From the NCBI RefSeq assembly GCF_030463565.1, contig NC_134659.1, positions 6,456,511 to 6,520,510 on the forward strand: a DNA stretch of 64,000 bases. Direction: 5' to 3'. The first letter of the stretch is position 1; every line of letters begins with the position of its first letter. The notes under the pieces are model-generated. The model was given only the letters and a program-made list of their open reading frames with translations. It did not search any database and was not told the DNA's origin. The stretch is from Pelecanus crispus (lineage: Eukaryota; Chordata; Aves; Pelecaniformes; Pelecanidae). Positions 1-10,454 of this stretch are shown in pieces. The translations under genes were made by a program, and so were the position numbers.

Positions 1-1200
1 ACCAGAACCTAGATTACCTTCCGCTGCAAGCCCATGCCTTCGCTTTGGCCCCTGAAGAATTCCCTACCATGTCCTAACACTGCAATGTCCCCCAGAAGAC
101 GAATGCTTCCTTTGGAGCAAGCTGGAGGAGCTCGGGCACAAATCAAGCCGGCTGCCGCCTGCCCTCTTGCACGCACCCATCACCCCTAACAGTAATAACA
201 CCACAGGCTCCCTGCTCAACACCACATCCTGCTCAAGCCACCCTATTTGTTTTTCTAGGCTCAGTATGGATTTACTCCCCACTGATCTTACAGGCTTTGA
301 TCAATAATTTAGCAACAGATCCTTCTCCGTTTCATCTAATCTGGTCATAAGGGGCCCTGTCCTCTACTGTCTCTGCTCTCCCACTCCCATCTCATCAATT
401 CCCTCAGTAAAACCAAAAAATCTTGTAGAAAACATGTTACCTTGGCCCCCTCTTTCTTCTTTATTCCTCTCTCCCTCTGGTGCTCCATCCACCCGCGTCT
501 GTCTAACCTGCAAGGGGGTTAGGTTGGAGGGCCGTCGCCTCTCCTGAACAGTTATTATGGTCAGAACTGAACAAACAAGAAAAAAAAAAACCACTGCGAG
601 ATCCCTGAACGCTCCCTCGGGGCTTTCCGTTACTCCTCGCCGTTGAATATTTCAGCGGCATCCCTCTCACGCAGACACTGAGACTCTCAAGACTCCCGTC
701 TCTTGCTCGGCGCTTTCGACACGCACCTTTCCGACGGCTGTTTGCCGGTTCATAGCCTTAACTAGTTGAACCAAACGCTCTAACAGGACGACACGCTCCC
801 CTGCGAGCAAGAGCACGTGCCTCCTAAGAGCAGCAGCCCCATCCTCCCCTCCAGCCTCCCCACCTCCCAGGACCCAAACCTAAATCCTCCTCAAAGCCTT
901 CGCAGCCCTCCTTGGCCCGGTCTCCAGACCAGAGCTCACCTCTCCCGATTTCGCAGCCGGGTCGTTCGCTCTCCTCCCAAACCCTCCGCTCCTACAGAGG
1001 CTCCGGCCGAACCCCCCAGCCTGCAGAAGCCCCTTCGTGCCTCCACGCTCCTCCAAGAGATTCCCCTAAACCCAGTGCTGCAGAAGAGGGTCCACCTAAT
1101 CCCAAAGGACCAGGGCACCCCCGGGACCCACCGCGACGGCCCTGCGCAGGGGCACACGGATACCTCGCGTGGAAACACACATGGCCCCACACCAACCCAC
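1..1200. other. Left flank, no gene recognised
   Basis: Mixed-composition sequence leading into a GC-rich island. Short open frames occur on both strands, but none shows a protein family I recognise or a convincing chain of exons. If synteny with human 6p21.1 holds, this could be intron or upstream sequence of an FRS3-like gene on the minus strand. That is inference from gene order only. Confidence 0.4.
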
Positions 1201-2030
1201 CCGTGACAGGCAGCAATGGACCCACCCCCCCCCCCAGCACCCACCGCCATGGGAGGGAGGAGAGGGGCTGCAGGGGGGCACCTCCTGCGCAGGAGGGGCC
1301 GCTGGCAAGGAGAAGGGGCTGCGAGGAGGAGGAAGGGGCTGCGAGGAGGAGGAAGGGGCTGCGAGGAGGAGGAGGAGGAAGGGGCCCGCACAGCCCGTGG
1401 GGGCGGGGGACATGGGGACGGGGCGAGTCCCGGGGGGCGGCCGGGGAAGGGGGTGCAAGGGAGCGGCTGGGGAGTGCGGAGAGGGTGCGAGGGGACACCG
1501 GGGGGCACGACGGGGAGGGGGGACGGGGAGGCGAGGGGGCGGAAGGGAGGCAGGGGGCAACGCGGGCCCTGCCCCGGGCCGGGGTCGAGGGAAGGCCCGG
1601 GCGCGGGTCGGTACCTGAGGCGCTGCCCGGCTCCGCCGTCCGGGAGCTGAGGCCCGGAGCCCCCGCTGCCGGCCGGCCCCCGGCCCGGCCCGGCCCCTAC
1701 CCGGCCCGCCGGGTCCGGGCTCGGGCTCGGGGACCGGGTGCGGGTCGGGCCCCGCCAGCGCCGCGTCCCCCCCAGCCCGGGCCGGGCCCGCCGGGAACAG
1801 CGAGTCCGCCGGCCGCCGCCTAGAGCGGCTCGGGCTGGGAGGACCCGCGCAGGCAGGAGCGCGGCCGCCAGGGGGCGCGCTGGCTCTGCGGCGCCACGGC
1901 CGCGGGGCGGGGCCAGGGGAGGGGGCGGGGGGCGTGGTCGCGGCGAGGGGCGGGGCCAGGGCGGGGGGCGGCGGGGGGGCGAGAGGGGGCGGCGGGGGGC
2001 GGTGGGGGGGCAGAGAGGCGGGAGGTTTAA
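1200..2030. promoter_or_regulatory. CpG island, putative promoter of a leftward gene
   Basis: This stretch is extremely GC-rich and dense in CpG, with many GC-box-like CCCGCCC/GGGCGG motifs around 1720-1960. On the minus strand a splice-donor-like CAG|GTACCG closes a GC-rich segment at about 1615, so a 5' non-coding exon running from about 1830 to 1615 leftward is plausible. The same strand and place would fit FRS3, the expected PRICKLE4 neighbour in vertebrates, but no coding exon is visible to prove it. The island ends abruptly at the minisatellite beginning near 2030. Confidence 0.5.
1312..1376. repeat. Short 20-bp tandem repeat (GGAAGGGGCTGCGAGGAGGA)
   Basis: About three copies of a 20-bp purine-rich unit followed by extra GAG/GGA triplets. 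The tract is purine-rich on the plus strand and lies inside the CpG island. Repetition makes several reading frames open here; the long frames are composition artefacts, not genes. Confidence 0.8.
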
Positions 2031-3780
2031 TGGGGGGGTCAGTGCAGGGGGATTTGGGGTCTGGGATGGGGGGTGCTGGGGGTCAGTGCAGGGGGATTGG
2101 GGGGGTCTGGGGCAGGAGAGGGTGCTGGGGGTCGGGGGGGGATTGGGGGGGTCTGGGGCATCAGTGGAGGGGGATTGGGGGGGTCTGGGGCAGGAGAGGG
2201 TGCTGGGGGTCGGGGGGGGATTGGGGGGGTCTGGGGCATCAGTGGAGGGGGATTGGGGGGGTCTGGGGCAGGAGAGGGTGCTGGGGGTCGGGGGGGGATT
2301 GGGGGGGTCTGGGGCATCAGTGGAGGGGGATTGGGGGGGTCTGGTGCAGGAGAGGGTGCTGGGGGTCAGTGGGGGGGATTGGGGGGGTCTGGGGCATCAG
2401 TGGAGGGGGATTGGGGGGGTCTGGTGCAGGAGAGGGTGCTGGGGGTCAGTGGGGGGGATTGGGGGGGTCTGGGGCATCAGTGGAGGGGGATTGGGGGGGT
2501 CTGGTGCAGGAGAGGGTGCTGGGGGTCAGTGGGGGGGATTGGGGGGGTCTGGGGCATCAGTGGAGGGGGATTGGGGGGGTCTGGTGCAGGAGAGGGTGCT
2601 GGGGGTCAGTGGGGGGGATTGGGGGGGTCTGGGGCATCAGTGGAGGGGGATTGGGGGGGTCTGGGGCAGGAGAGGGTGCTGGGGGTCGGGGGGGGGATTG
2701 GGGGGGTCTGGGGCATCAGTGGAGGGGGATTGGGGGGGTCTGGTGCAGGAGAGGGTGCTGGGGGTCAGTGGGGGGGATTGGGGGGGTCTGGGGCATCAGT
2801 GGAGTGGGATTGGGGGGTCTGGGGCAGGAGAGGGTGCTGGGCATCAGTGGAGAGGGATTGGGGGGTCTGGGGTGGGGGGTGCTGGGGGGTCAGTGGGGGG
2901 GAATTTGGGGGGGTCTGGTGCAGAATAGGGTGCTGGGGGGTCAGTGGGGGGGATTGGGGGGGTGTCTGGGGCATCAGTGGAGGGGGATTGGGGGGGTCTG
3001 AGGCAGGAGAGGGTGCTGGGGGTCAGTGGGGGGGATTGGGGGAGTCTGGGGCATCAGTGGAGTGGGATTGGGGGGTCTGGGGTGGGGGGTGCTGAGGGGT
3101 CAGTGGAGAGAGATTGGGGGGGTCTGGGGCATCAGTGGAGGGGGATGGGGGGTGCTGAGGGGTCAGTGGAGGGGAATTGAGAGGTCTGGGGCAGGAGGGG
3201 ATGCTGGGGGGGGTCAGTGGAGGGGAATTGGGGGGGTCTGGGGCATCAGTGGAGAGGGATTTAGTGGGTCTGGGGCGGGGGGTGCTGGGGGGTCCGTGGA
3301 GGGGGATTGGGGGGGTCTGGGGCATCAGTGGAGGGGGATTGGGGGGGGGGGGTCTGATGCAGGAGAAGGTGCTGGGGGGTCCATGGAAGGGGATTGGGAG
3401 GGTGTGAGGCATCAGTGGAGAGGGATTGGGGGGGTCTGGGGCAGGAGAGGGTGCTGGGGGTCAGTGGTGGGGGATTGGGGGGTCTGGGGCATCAGTGGAG
3501 GGGGATTGGGGGGGGTCTGGTGCAGGAGAGGGTGCTGGGGGGTCTGTGGAAGGGGATTGGGAGGGTTTGGGGCATCAGTGGAGGGGGGTTGGGGGGGGGT
3601 CTGAGGCAGGAGAGGTTGCTGGGGGGGTCTGTGGAGGGGAATTGAGGGGTCTGGGGCAGAAGGGGATGCTGGGGGGTCAGTGGTGGGGGATTGGGGGGTC
3701 TGGGGTGGGGGATGCTCTGGGGGAGTCAGTGAAAGGGGACTGGGGGGGTCTGGGGCTGGAGGAGGCGCTGGGGGGTGCAG
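2031..3780. repeat. G-rich minisatellite, about 80-bp period
   Basis: About 1.75 kb of tandem repeats. The unit has two parts: one with CTGGGGCATCAGTGGAG and one with CTGGTGCAGGAGAGGGTGCT, each preceded by GGGGATTGGGGGGGT. In the middle (about 2260-2800) copies are nearly identical, and the anchor CTGGTGCAGG recurs exactly 80 bp apart (2341, 2421, 2501). Copies towards 2900-3780 are diverged, with lost or rearranged half-units. The plus strand is almost C-free and full of G runs of 5-8, so it has strong G-quadruplex potential. Open frames of 200-400 codons across it are repeat artefacts, because the array is nearly free of stop codons in several frames. Confidence 0.95.
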
Positions 3781-3789
3781 TCTGCACCC

Positions 3790-5900
3790 AGCCACCCCCA
3801 TTCACAGCATCCCTAAGCACCGCCTGCCCCAGTTCCCCCAGTATCAGAGCACTAAACCAGCACAGTCAATGCCAGCTCGGTGCTGGGGTCCCGCAGGCGG
3901 CTGCACCCCGGGACCACCTCGATGGGCACCTGATCACTCGCAGTCGAGCTGCGCGGGGTCCTGACTCAGCCCCGGCACTCCTGATGCGATGTGCCAAACT
4001 GTAACGCCCACAGCCGGCGTTTGGCCCGGGACGAGGCACGGCTTCCCGGCCGGGAACGTGCGGGGCCTCCGGGAGGGTTCCGGGCACACGCGGTGGGGCT
4101 GCCCTGCACGCAGGACAACGGAGGTCACAGCGAGAGTTAGGCTGGGCTGCAGATTTTACCATTGTCATTTTTACACTCGCAATTTTTACAAATGCAATCG
4201 CTCTGCAATTACAATCCCACCCGCGCTCTTGCGGCGCGGAGCTGTCGGACATCAGCCACGGCTTCGGAGGGGCGGCGAGGGCTGCCGGCTCCTCGGCCGC
4301 GGCACGTGGACGCTCCCAGTCTGCTCCAGCGCTGAGTCGCGTGTCCGCAGCCCTGCCCTTTCCACGGGGACGCTGCCAGCCACGCGCCCGCGGCTCCACG
4401 GTGCTTTGGCAGCAGGGAAGCCCGTTGGGCCAGCGTCCTGCCCGCCACATGCGCACGCTCGCCCGGCGCCCGTGGGGGACCTCGTGGCGTTTCCAGGGCG
4501 GTGGCTTCGGCGGAGCGGCGGCTGCTCCCCCCTCGGAAAGCCCCGAGTGACCCTTCCGTCGAGTCTGAGTCCCTGTGCGCCGCTGGTCTCCTAACGAGGA
4601 CTTTGCCCGCTAATCCTTCTGCTGTGCAGAAAGGGACGGCGGAGCATGGGGAGCGCGGGCAGCAGCCGCTTCGCTTCGCAGCTCGGGCTGGGAGCTGGCA
4701 GCAGCGAGGAGGGGGGGGGCCCACCACCACCAGCAGGTGGTACAAAGTCCACAGCAGCAAACGGGTCAAGATAAAGCTGTGGAGACCAACCTCCCACCCA
4801 AGCCAAACAGGGGATTAACTTCCCCGGCGCAGATCTGAGACCTTAAAGGCTCCCTGGGGAATTGCAGCGCTGGTTCCACAGCCCGGATGGGACCCCTCTG
4901 CGGGGAAGCGGAGAGCGGCAGCCTGCAGAGATGCTCGCCTGCCCCTTCTCCTTTTCCTCCTGCTTCTTTCCCTGCCCAGGCGATTTTGCAGCGATATAAA
5001 CCACCCGTGAGCAGCGCAACAACCCGTGCACCAACACCGCCCTGCACGGCCTCTCCCAGCGCAGCCATCGGCTCGCCGTGGAGCCTGGCCACCTCCTCTG
5101 ACAAATTACCATCTTTTTACAGATTTAGACCGCAGTCCTGACCCTGGTCCCAGGGACCTACATAATGCACGAGCCACCTGCACCCCCCGGGGCTCCCAAC
5201 GGAGCCCCAAAACAAGACGCAGCTCTTGGGCAGCAAGGTGCTCGGACCGCGCGGGTGGCAGAGGTCTGGTCCGGTCCCTGCGGATGTGGGTTTTGGGGGG
5301 GATGCCTGTGCCCATCCCCAAAGTCATATCAGCGGGCAGGAAAATCTTCTGGTATGTGAGAAATACACAGAAATACAACAAAGACGCTCTGCCTTGCATC
5401 AGGGACTCTGACAAATTTTACCCTGACTCTTGTCCGAGCGCAATTGCTGCAGCCAAAGCCGGTCTAAATGGCTTTTAGGAGACTCGTCAGGTGTTCAGGG
5501 CTTGTGAAAACTGGGACACCCTGACTTGCCTCTGGCTAACTCCTTTGTGCGAGCCCAGCCAAAGTTTCTCCACCTCTAAATTGGGGTGTAATGACACTTC
5601 CCGTCTTTCATGAAGCTTCAACTCTTTCTGATCTAGGTAGAGAAAATAAATCACCGCGCGGATCATAAAAGTCATCAAAACGGCAACCTGGGGTGAACTG
5701 AGCCGCAGATGGAGGGAAGGGCGCGGACGCTCGGAAAATGAGAGGTAGGGAGAAAAACAGATGTCATCTGGAGCTCTTTCCCCTGTAGGGTTAATGTACA
5801 CCCCCCCCCCCCCGCCACCCTTTGCTCTTCCCCTCCCTGCCTGCCTCTGTGATTCCCTGCCATTGGCTGTCTCTGTAGTTTTAGGCTAAAAAGCCTGTAA
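3790..5900. other. Intergenic stretch without a recognised gene
   Basis: GC-rich DNA between the minisatellite and the presumed PRICKLE4 first exon. CpG density is moderate around 4000-4600. There is an odd AT-rich patch at about 4150-4215 with repeated ATTTTTACA-like words and AATTACA. I see no supportable exon. Confidence 0.5.
5801..5813. repeat. Poly-C run
   Basis: Thirteen consecutive C on the plus strand, just upstream of the presumed PRICKLE4 promoter. Such runs are common in avian GC-rich DNA and prone to length error in sequencing. Confidence 0.9.
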
Positions 5901-5943
5901 TTAGGACCCCGGCTGACACAGATCCAGTTTCCTGGGCAGGCAG

Positions 5944-5988
5944 ATTAAAAAAAAAAAAAAAGAGAGAGAGAGAGAGAAAAAAAAAATT
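5944..5988. repeat. A-run / (AG)n / A-run simple repeat
   Basis: A tract of about 14 A is followed by seven or eight AG dinucleotides and another A run. It lies immediately upstream of the GC-rich segment thought to hold the PRICKLE4 5' exon. Confidence 0.9.
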
Positions 5989-5999
5989 GTTTCCCTGAC

Positions 6000-6144
6000 T
6001 GAGCTTGGATGTTTTCCTTTCGCTTTGCAAAGTTTTCCCTGCTCAGCCTCCATTCCCTCGCCTCCTCCGGAGCAGGGCGGGACGGCGGCGGCCGGAGCGG
6101 GGCTGGAGCGGCCGGCGGAGCCCGGGGCGGCGGGGAGAGGGCAG
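6000..6144 (+). promoter_or_regulatory. PRICKLE4: Putative PRICKLE4 promoter and 5' non-coding exon
   Basis: A compact CpG-rich segment on the plus strand ends in a textbook donor, GGGCAG|GTAGGTGAG, with the last exon base at 6144. No good ATG-led frame reaches this donor, so it would be a non-coding first exon. The next plus-strand acceptor with coding continuity is at 10451, directly before the PRICKLE4 start codon, giving an intron of about 4.3 kb. The 5' end of the exon is not defined by sequence alone. Assignment to PRICKLE4 rests on orientation and on the lack of another plus-strand gene between. Confidence 0.45.
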
Positions 6145-9100
6145 GTAGGTGAGGCTGGATGAGGCTGGAAAGCTTTCCCGGGCTCGGTTCTGCGAGCTAC
6201 GTGCTGAGCCGGAGCCGGGGGATAGAAGGCGTTTGGGAGGCGGGGGGCACCCGAGTGTCCCCGGCCGGGAACTGCTGCAAGGGGAAGGGGAGGTGAACGA
6301 GGGGAGAGGGAGGGGTTTGGCTGTTCTTCTCTGGGAGAAATAAATGGGGGGAGCGGAATGGTATCGCTGCCCCTGCGGTCTTTGTTTTTGGGAAAAATGT
6401 TCCCCGAGAGCAGGAGACAGCGTCTCCTCCATCGTGCCAGACTCTGCCGTCCCGGCGTGCGCGGCTGCCTCCGGCGCGGGCAGGTGCGCGGGCACGGGGC
6501 TGCCTCGGCCGGCGAGGGTCTCCGGGAAGGGGTGCTGGCTCCGCAACCCCTCCTCTGCCCAGCCTTTAGGCAGGAATGGGGTGTTTGGGGGTTGGCGATG
6601 GAGCTTTCCACTGGAGGCGGCTGGGCCCCGTCACACACCGATGTGTCGGGATGAAATCCAGTGGCCGCAGGGGAGAGGTGGGGTGGCGGGTTGCGGTTTG
6701 CCCCCTCGGATGTACGAATGGCTGAGTTACGGGAGTTAATGGGTTACTGCTCCCTGCCAAGCCGGGGCAGCCGGCCGTGCCCGCGCTTGCAGGGTGAGGG
6801 AAAACACACTAAGAAAAACCCTTTGCAGCACTGGCACATCCCCCTGCAAGCAAACAGGCCACGGCGTTGGCCACAGTCTGCTCCGGTGACACAGAGGACA
6901 TGGTGCCATATGGCAGAGCAGGATGCTGAGACACCCCCCCATCATTTGGGGGGCTGCGCTGACCCTGTCCCCCCATGCTGCTGGCCCGCAGGACAGCTGT
7001 ACCCAGCCAGTGGCACCCAAGCGTTGCTCCACCTCGTGCCATCGCAGGTCTAAAAGCCACCGCGGGCTCCTTCACGAGACAGGCTCCAGCTTGGGCAGCC
7101 TGGCTTGGGCTGCATTGCAGGACTAGCTGCTCCGGCTCGCCTTGCCAGACCTCAGCTTATCTCACCCCCGAAGAGATGCGTCTTTATTGCTCTGCATCTT
7201 TATTTCCACGTACCTTCATCGCAGCTGTGTTGACAGGAGCTCAAGCAAAAACAGGTTATCCTGTGGGTGAGGTGGTGAACACAGAGCTATGCCTCTGAAA
7301 GCTGCCAGTGCTTTTGGGTGCTTGAAAGGGATCCGATCGTTTTGGTGACGGCGAGCTGTTGTGTTTCCTCGGGGTTGTGGAGCTGGGGAGCGTTTGGTGC
7401 TTCCGAAAAATAGGCTAGAAGGGTCTGAAAGTGGGTCTTCTAAGATGGAGAAGTGACTTTAGAAAACCAAAGGCTGTGGCAGAGATGCAGATCAGCCCCT
7501 GGCCGTGCTGGGAACCGGGAGCAGGGAGCCTGTGCTGAATGCGAATGGGCCGGGGTGGCTGCACTGCAAGTTAATGTGTGACCTTGGCAGGAGAAGGGAT
7601 GGGAGCCCACACACGCTCCCGCAGCCAGCTGGAGATGGGGGCTGCTCCCAGGGAGCCAAATACGATTAATATTCCCATGAATTTTTGCCTCTTGTACCCA
7701 GGGAGCCGCAACTGCTTTGCGAAGGGCTGTAGCTACTGTGGGAATCGTGCTCGGAGCAGGAAGGGGAATCCTGTGGGACCACTGAGCCAGGCAGTGCCAG
7801 CACTGGGACCGGAGCCTGGACGGCCATTTGCAGCCTGGCAAACGCCAAAAGGCTGTGAGCGGGCAGGGGAGCATGGCAGGGACATTGCCCACCCCTCGGA
7901 GAGCGCAGGGGAGCTGAGCAATCGCAGTCTGGAGGAGCTCCCACGGGCAGGACGAGAGGCTTTTAAAGCAAAGGCAAATGACAGCCAGTAGCACTCAGCC
8001 TGCCCAGCTGATCCCTCGCACGTCCCTTCTGGGTCTCGGGTCTGCGCTGGCAGCGGGGAGCCGCTCCTCAGCGTGCCCTCCTGCCATCTCCCCCTGACGC
8101 CTGGTCCAGGCTCTGCTGTCCCTGTTTTTGAGGGCAGGGGCAGGCAGGGAGCATCCCTGTATCCCTTTTGCAGGCTGGCAGGGAAGAGCAATAGCAGGAC
8201 TGCCTGGAGGCAGCACGGGAGGGCAGGAAGGAAGGGACCGGGATGAGGTGCAGAGGAGACGGACCTGTTGGGGCTGCCTGGCTCCTTAGCATGGGAGGTG
8301 CATACCACTGTCACCGTCTGGGGCTAATTACAGGGACTTGTCTACAGCCCAGACGGCTGCCAGCCGGCATAATCACATCAAACCGGGCTGGGCTGGGTGC
8401 TCCAGCACAGCCCCATGGATTCACAGCAGCCAGGAGCCCTGCCCTCCTCCGCTCTCCCGCAGCATCGCCCCACTGGGCTCCCTGCTGCCGGCCCAGGGAC
8501 GAGGCACCCTGTGCACCCTGCCACGGGGCTGGGGCCACGCAGGCACCACCAGCTCTGCTGAGCCCACGGAGCTTCAGAGGGGTCTAATTACAGCAAAGCC
8601 CCAGCAGATTAGACAAATGAAGCTTGGCGGTTTAATAAGCCAAGCGCAGCCTGGGACTGCCATCCGTCTCCCATGGGGAGGGAAAAGCAGAGCCGTGCGT
8701 TACCCAAACAAGGCAGCAGCAGAGCTGGGACCAGTCGCTGAGCCCACGGAGGTCCCGATTCAGCATCCCCAGGGACAGGGGCAACCCTCCTGCGCAGCCA
8801 TAGAGCCAAGACTGGTTACTGGCCCAGCACCAGCGGTGGTACAGTGGTCCTTCACCAGGTCAGCAAGGCCAGGGCTCTCTTTGGGCTGCAGATACAGAGT
8901 TGGGTCAGATGTTTTCATCCCCATGCAGGTCCTAGAGCTGAGCGCAGCTTCAAAAGCACCATGCAACCAGCCTGCAGCCTTTCTGGACTAACCCCAGGGC
9001 TGGCAGACCCCAAACCCCAGGAAGGAGCAAGCAGCCCTTTTGTTTTCTCCCGCTGATTAGCCAATCTGTTAATCATTGACCCAGGTGCGTGGTAGGGAAA

Positions 9101-10451
9101 CCTGAGCTGCCTGGGCTGATCCCACCCTCTCCCAGCTCCGGAGCTGGGCATGTTTGGGTGCAACATCCCTGCACCCCAAGATGCTGCATAGGAAGGGGCA
9201 GCGGTGGTGGAGGGAGCATGCAGGGAGCAGGGGCTGAGCCAGGGATGTCAAAGCTGTTTAGTGGGAGCAGCGGGGATGCGGCTGCTGGTGCTGGCCAGGA
9301 CGGCACTGACAGCACGGGTTGGGGGGATAAACCAGACGTGCAGATGTACCATCCCAGCGCCGAGGACGGAACTGGTTCTCGTGGTGGCAATGATGCAGGA
9401 GGACCTAGGTGCGTGGCCTGGGGGTTACCACCCCTCAGCCCTCAGCCTGAGCCCGTGCCAAGCCGCTCGCTGTATAAAAAACACCTTCCAGAGCAGTTCA
9501 TCAGTCCATGGTGGGCACTGCACGGGGTGAATCCGGCAGTGTCCTGGGGCCATTTGGTTGCAGCACCAGGACTTGCCCCCAGCTCAGTGGCTCAGCTCCA
9601 TCCCACCCGCATCCCACCCTCGCTCCCCACGCCAGGGCAGGAAGCGCGGGCAGAGGGCGTCGGGCTCTGGGCCGGCGTCCAGGGAGCCCCAGGAGCCACC
9701 GCATCGCCATCTCGCCTTTGTTTTGGAAAGCCAAGCCAGGAAGGAAGTGAGCGGTGAAAAGCGCCGCGTGGGGAGGAGGGGACGGGACCGGACGGGTTTC
9801 CACTGCGTAACCATTAGCCAGGCGAGCTGGCGGTGGCTGGGCGAGCCGGCCGCCCAGGGAGGGAACAGCCGCTCGGGGCAGAACAATAGCAGCCCGAGGG
9901 GAATAAATTATTTTCCACTGAATTGGGCTAGACCTCGGTCTCCTCCCACTACCCCGCTCAGGGACAGGCCACTAGACCAGGGATTAGCCGTGCCAGCGAA
10001 GGACGGGTGGCAGCCAGGGAAAATCTCCCGCTGTGGGTGAGCGAACGGCCGGTGCCATTTCCCAAAACCTGTTTCAGCTTGAGCGTGGACACCCGGGGTC
10101 TTCCCTGCCTGGTTTCAACCCATCGCCATCCCATCGGCACCTCCTGCTCGGCAGACAAAGCCCCAGCCTGGGCGAGCACCCGTGCCCTCAGTGTGGGTTT
10201 GCTCATAACCCCCGCAGAGAAAGGAGCAGCCCCCCAAAGCCCTTGGACTTCTGCAGGGGTTCAGCCAAGGTCAAGGTCATGGTGGCACTGAGCATCATCG
10301 CGGCTGGACCTCCCCGGGATGCAGGACCGCTCGTCCTGCTGCCGCGTGGAGAAGGTCCACGCCGGGCAGGCGGGATGACACGTGTCCTGGGGATGGACCC
10401 CTGCTCCCTGCCTCGCCGAGGGTCTCACCAGCTCCCATCCTCTCTCCCCAG
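6145..10451 (+). other. Presumed first intron of PRICKLE4
   Basis: GC-rich non-coding DNA without convincing exons. It contains several AT-rich islands holding homeodomain-type TAATTA cores (for example at about 8328 and 8585, both in a CTAATTACAG context) and a patch at about 9880-9930 with AACAATAG (SOX-like) and AATAAATTATTTT. These could be enhancer elements; conservation cannot be judged here. Confidence 0.4.
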
Positions 10452-10454
10452 CTG

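Noticed and set aside
912-1823. 300-codon frame in the 5' CpG island
   Set aside because: Pro/Arg/Gly composition expected of stop-poor GC-rich DNA; overlapping frames on both strands are equally open.
1738-3412. Very long Gly/Trp-rich and Pro-rich open frames across 1.7-3.4 kb
   Set aside because: They follow the G-rich minisatellite in several frames and on both strands at once; stop-free repeat composition explains them.
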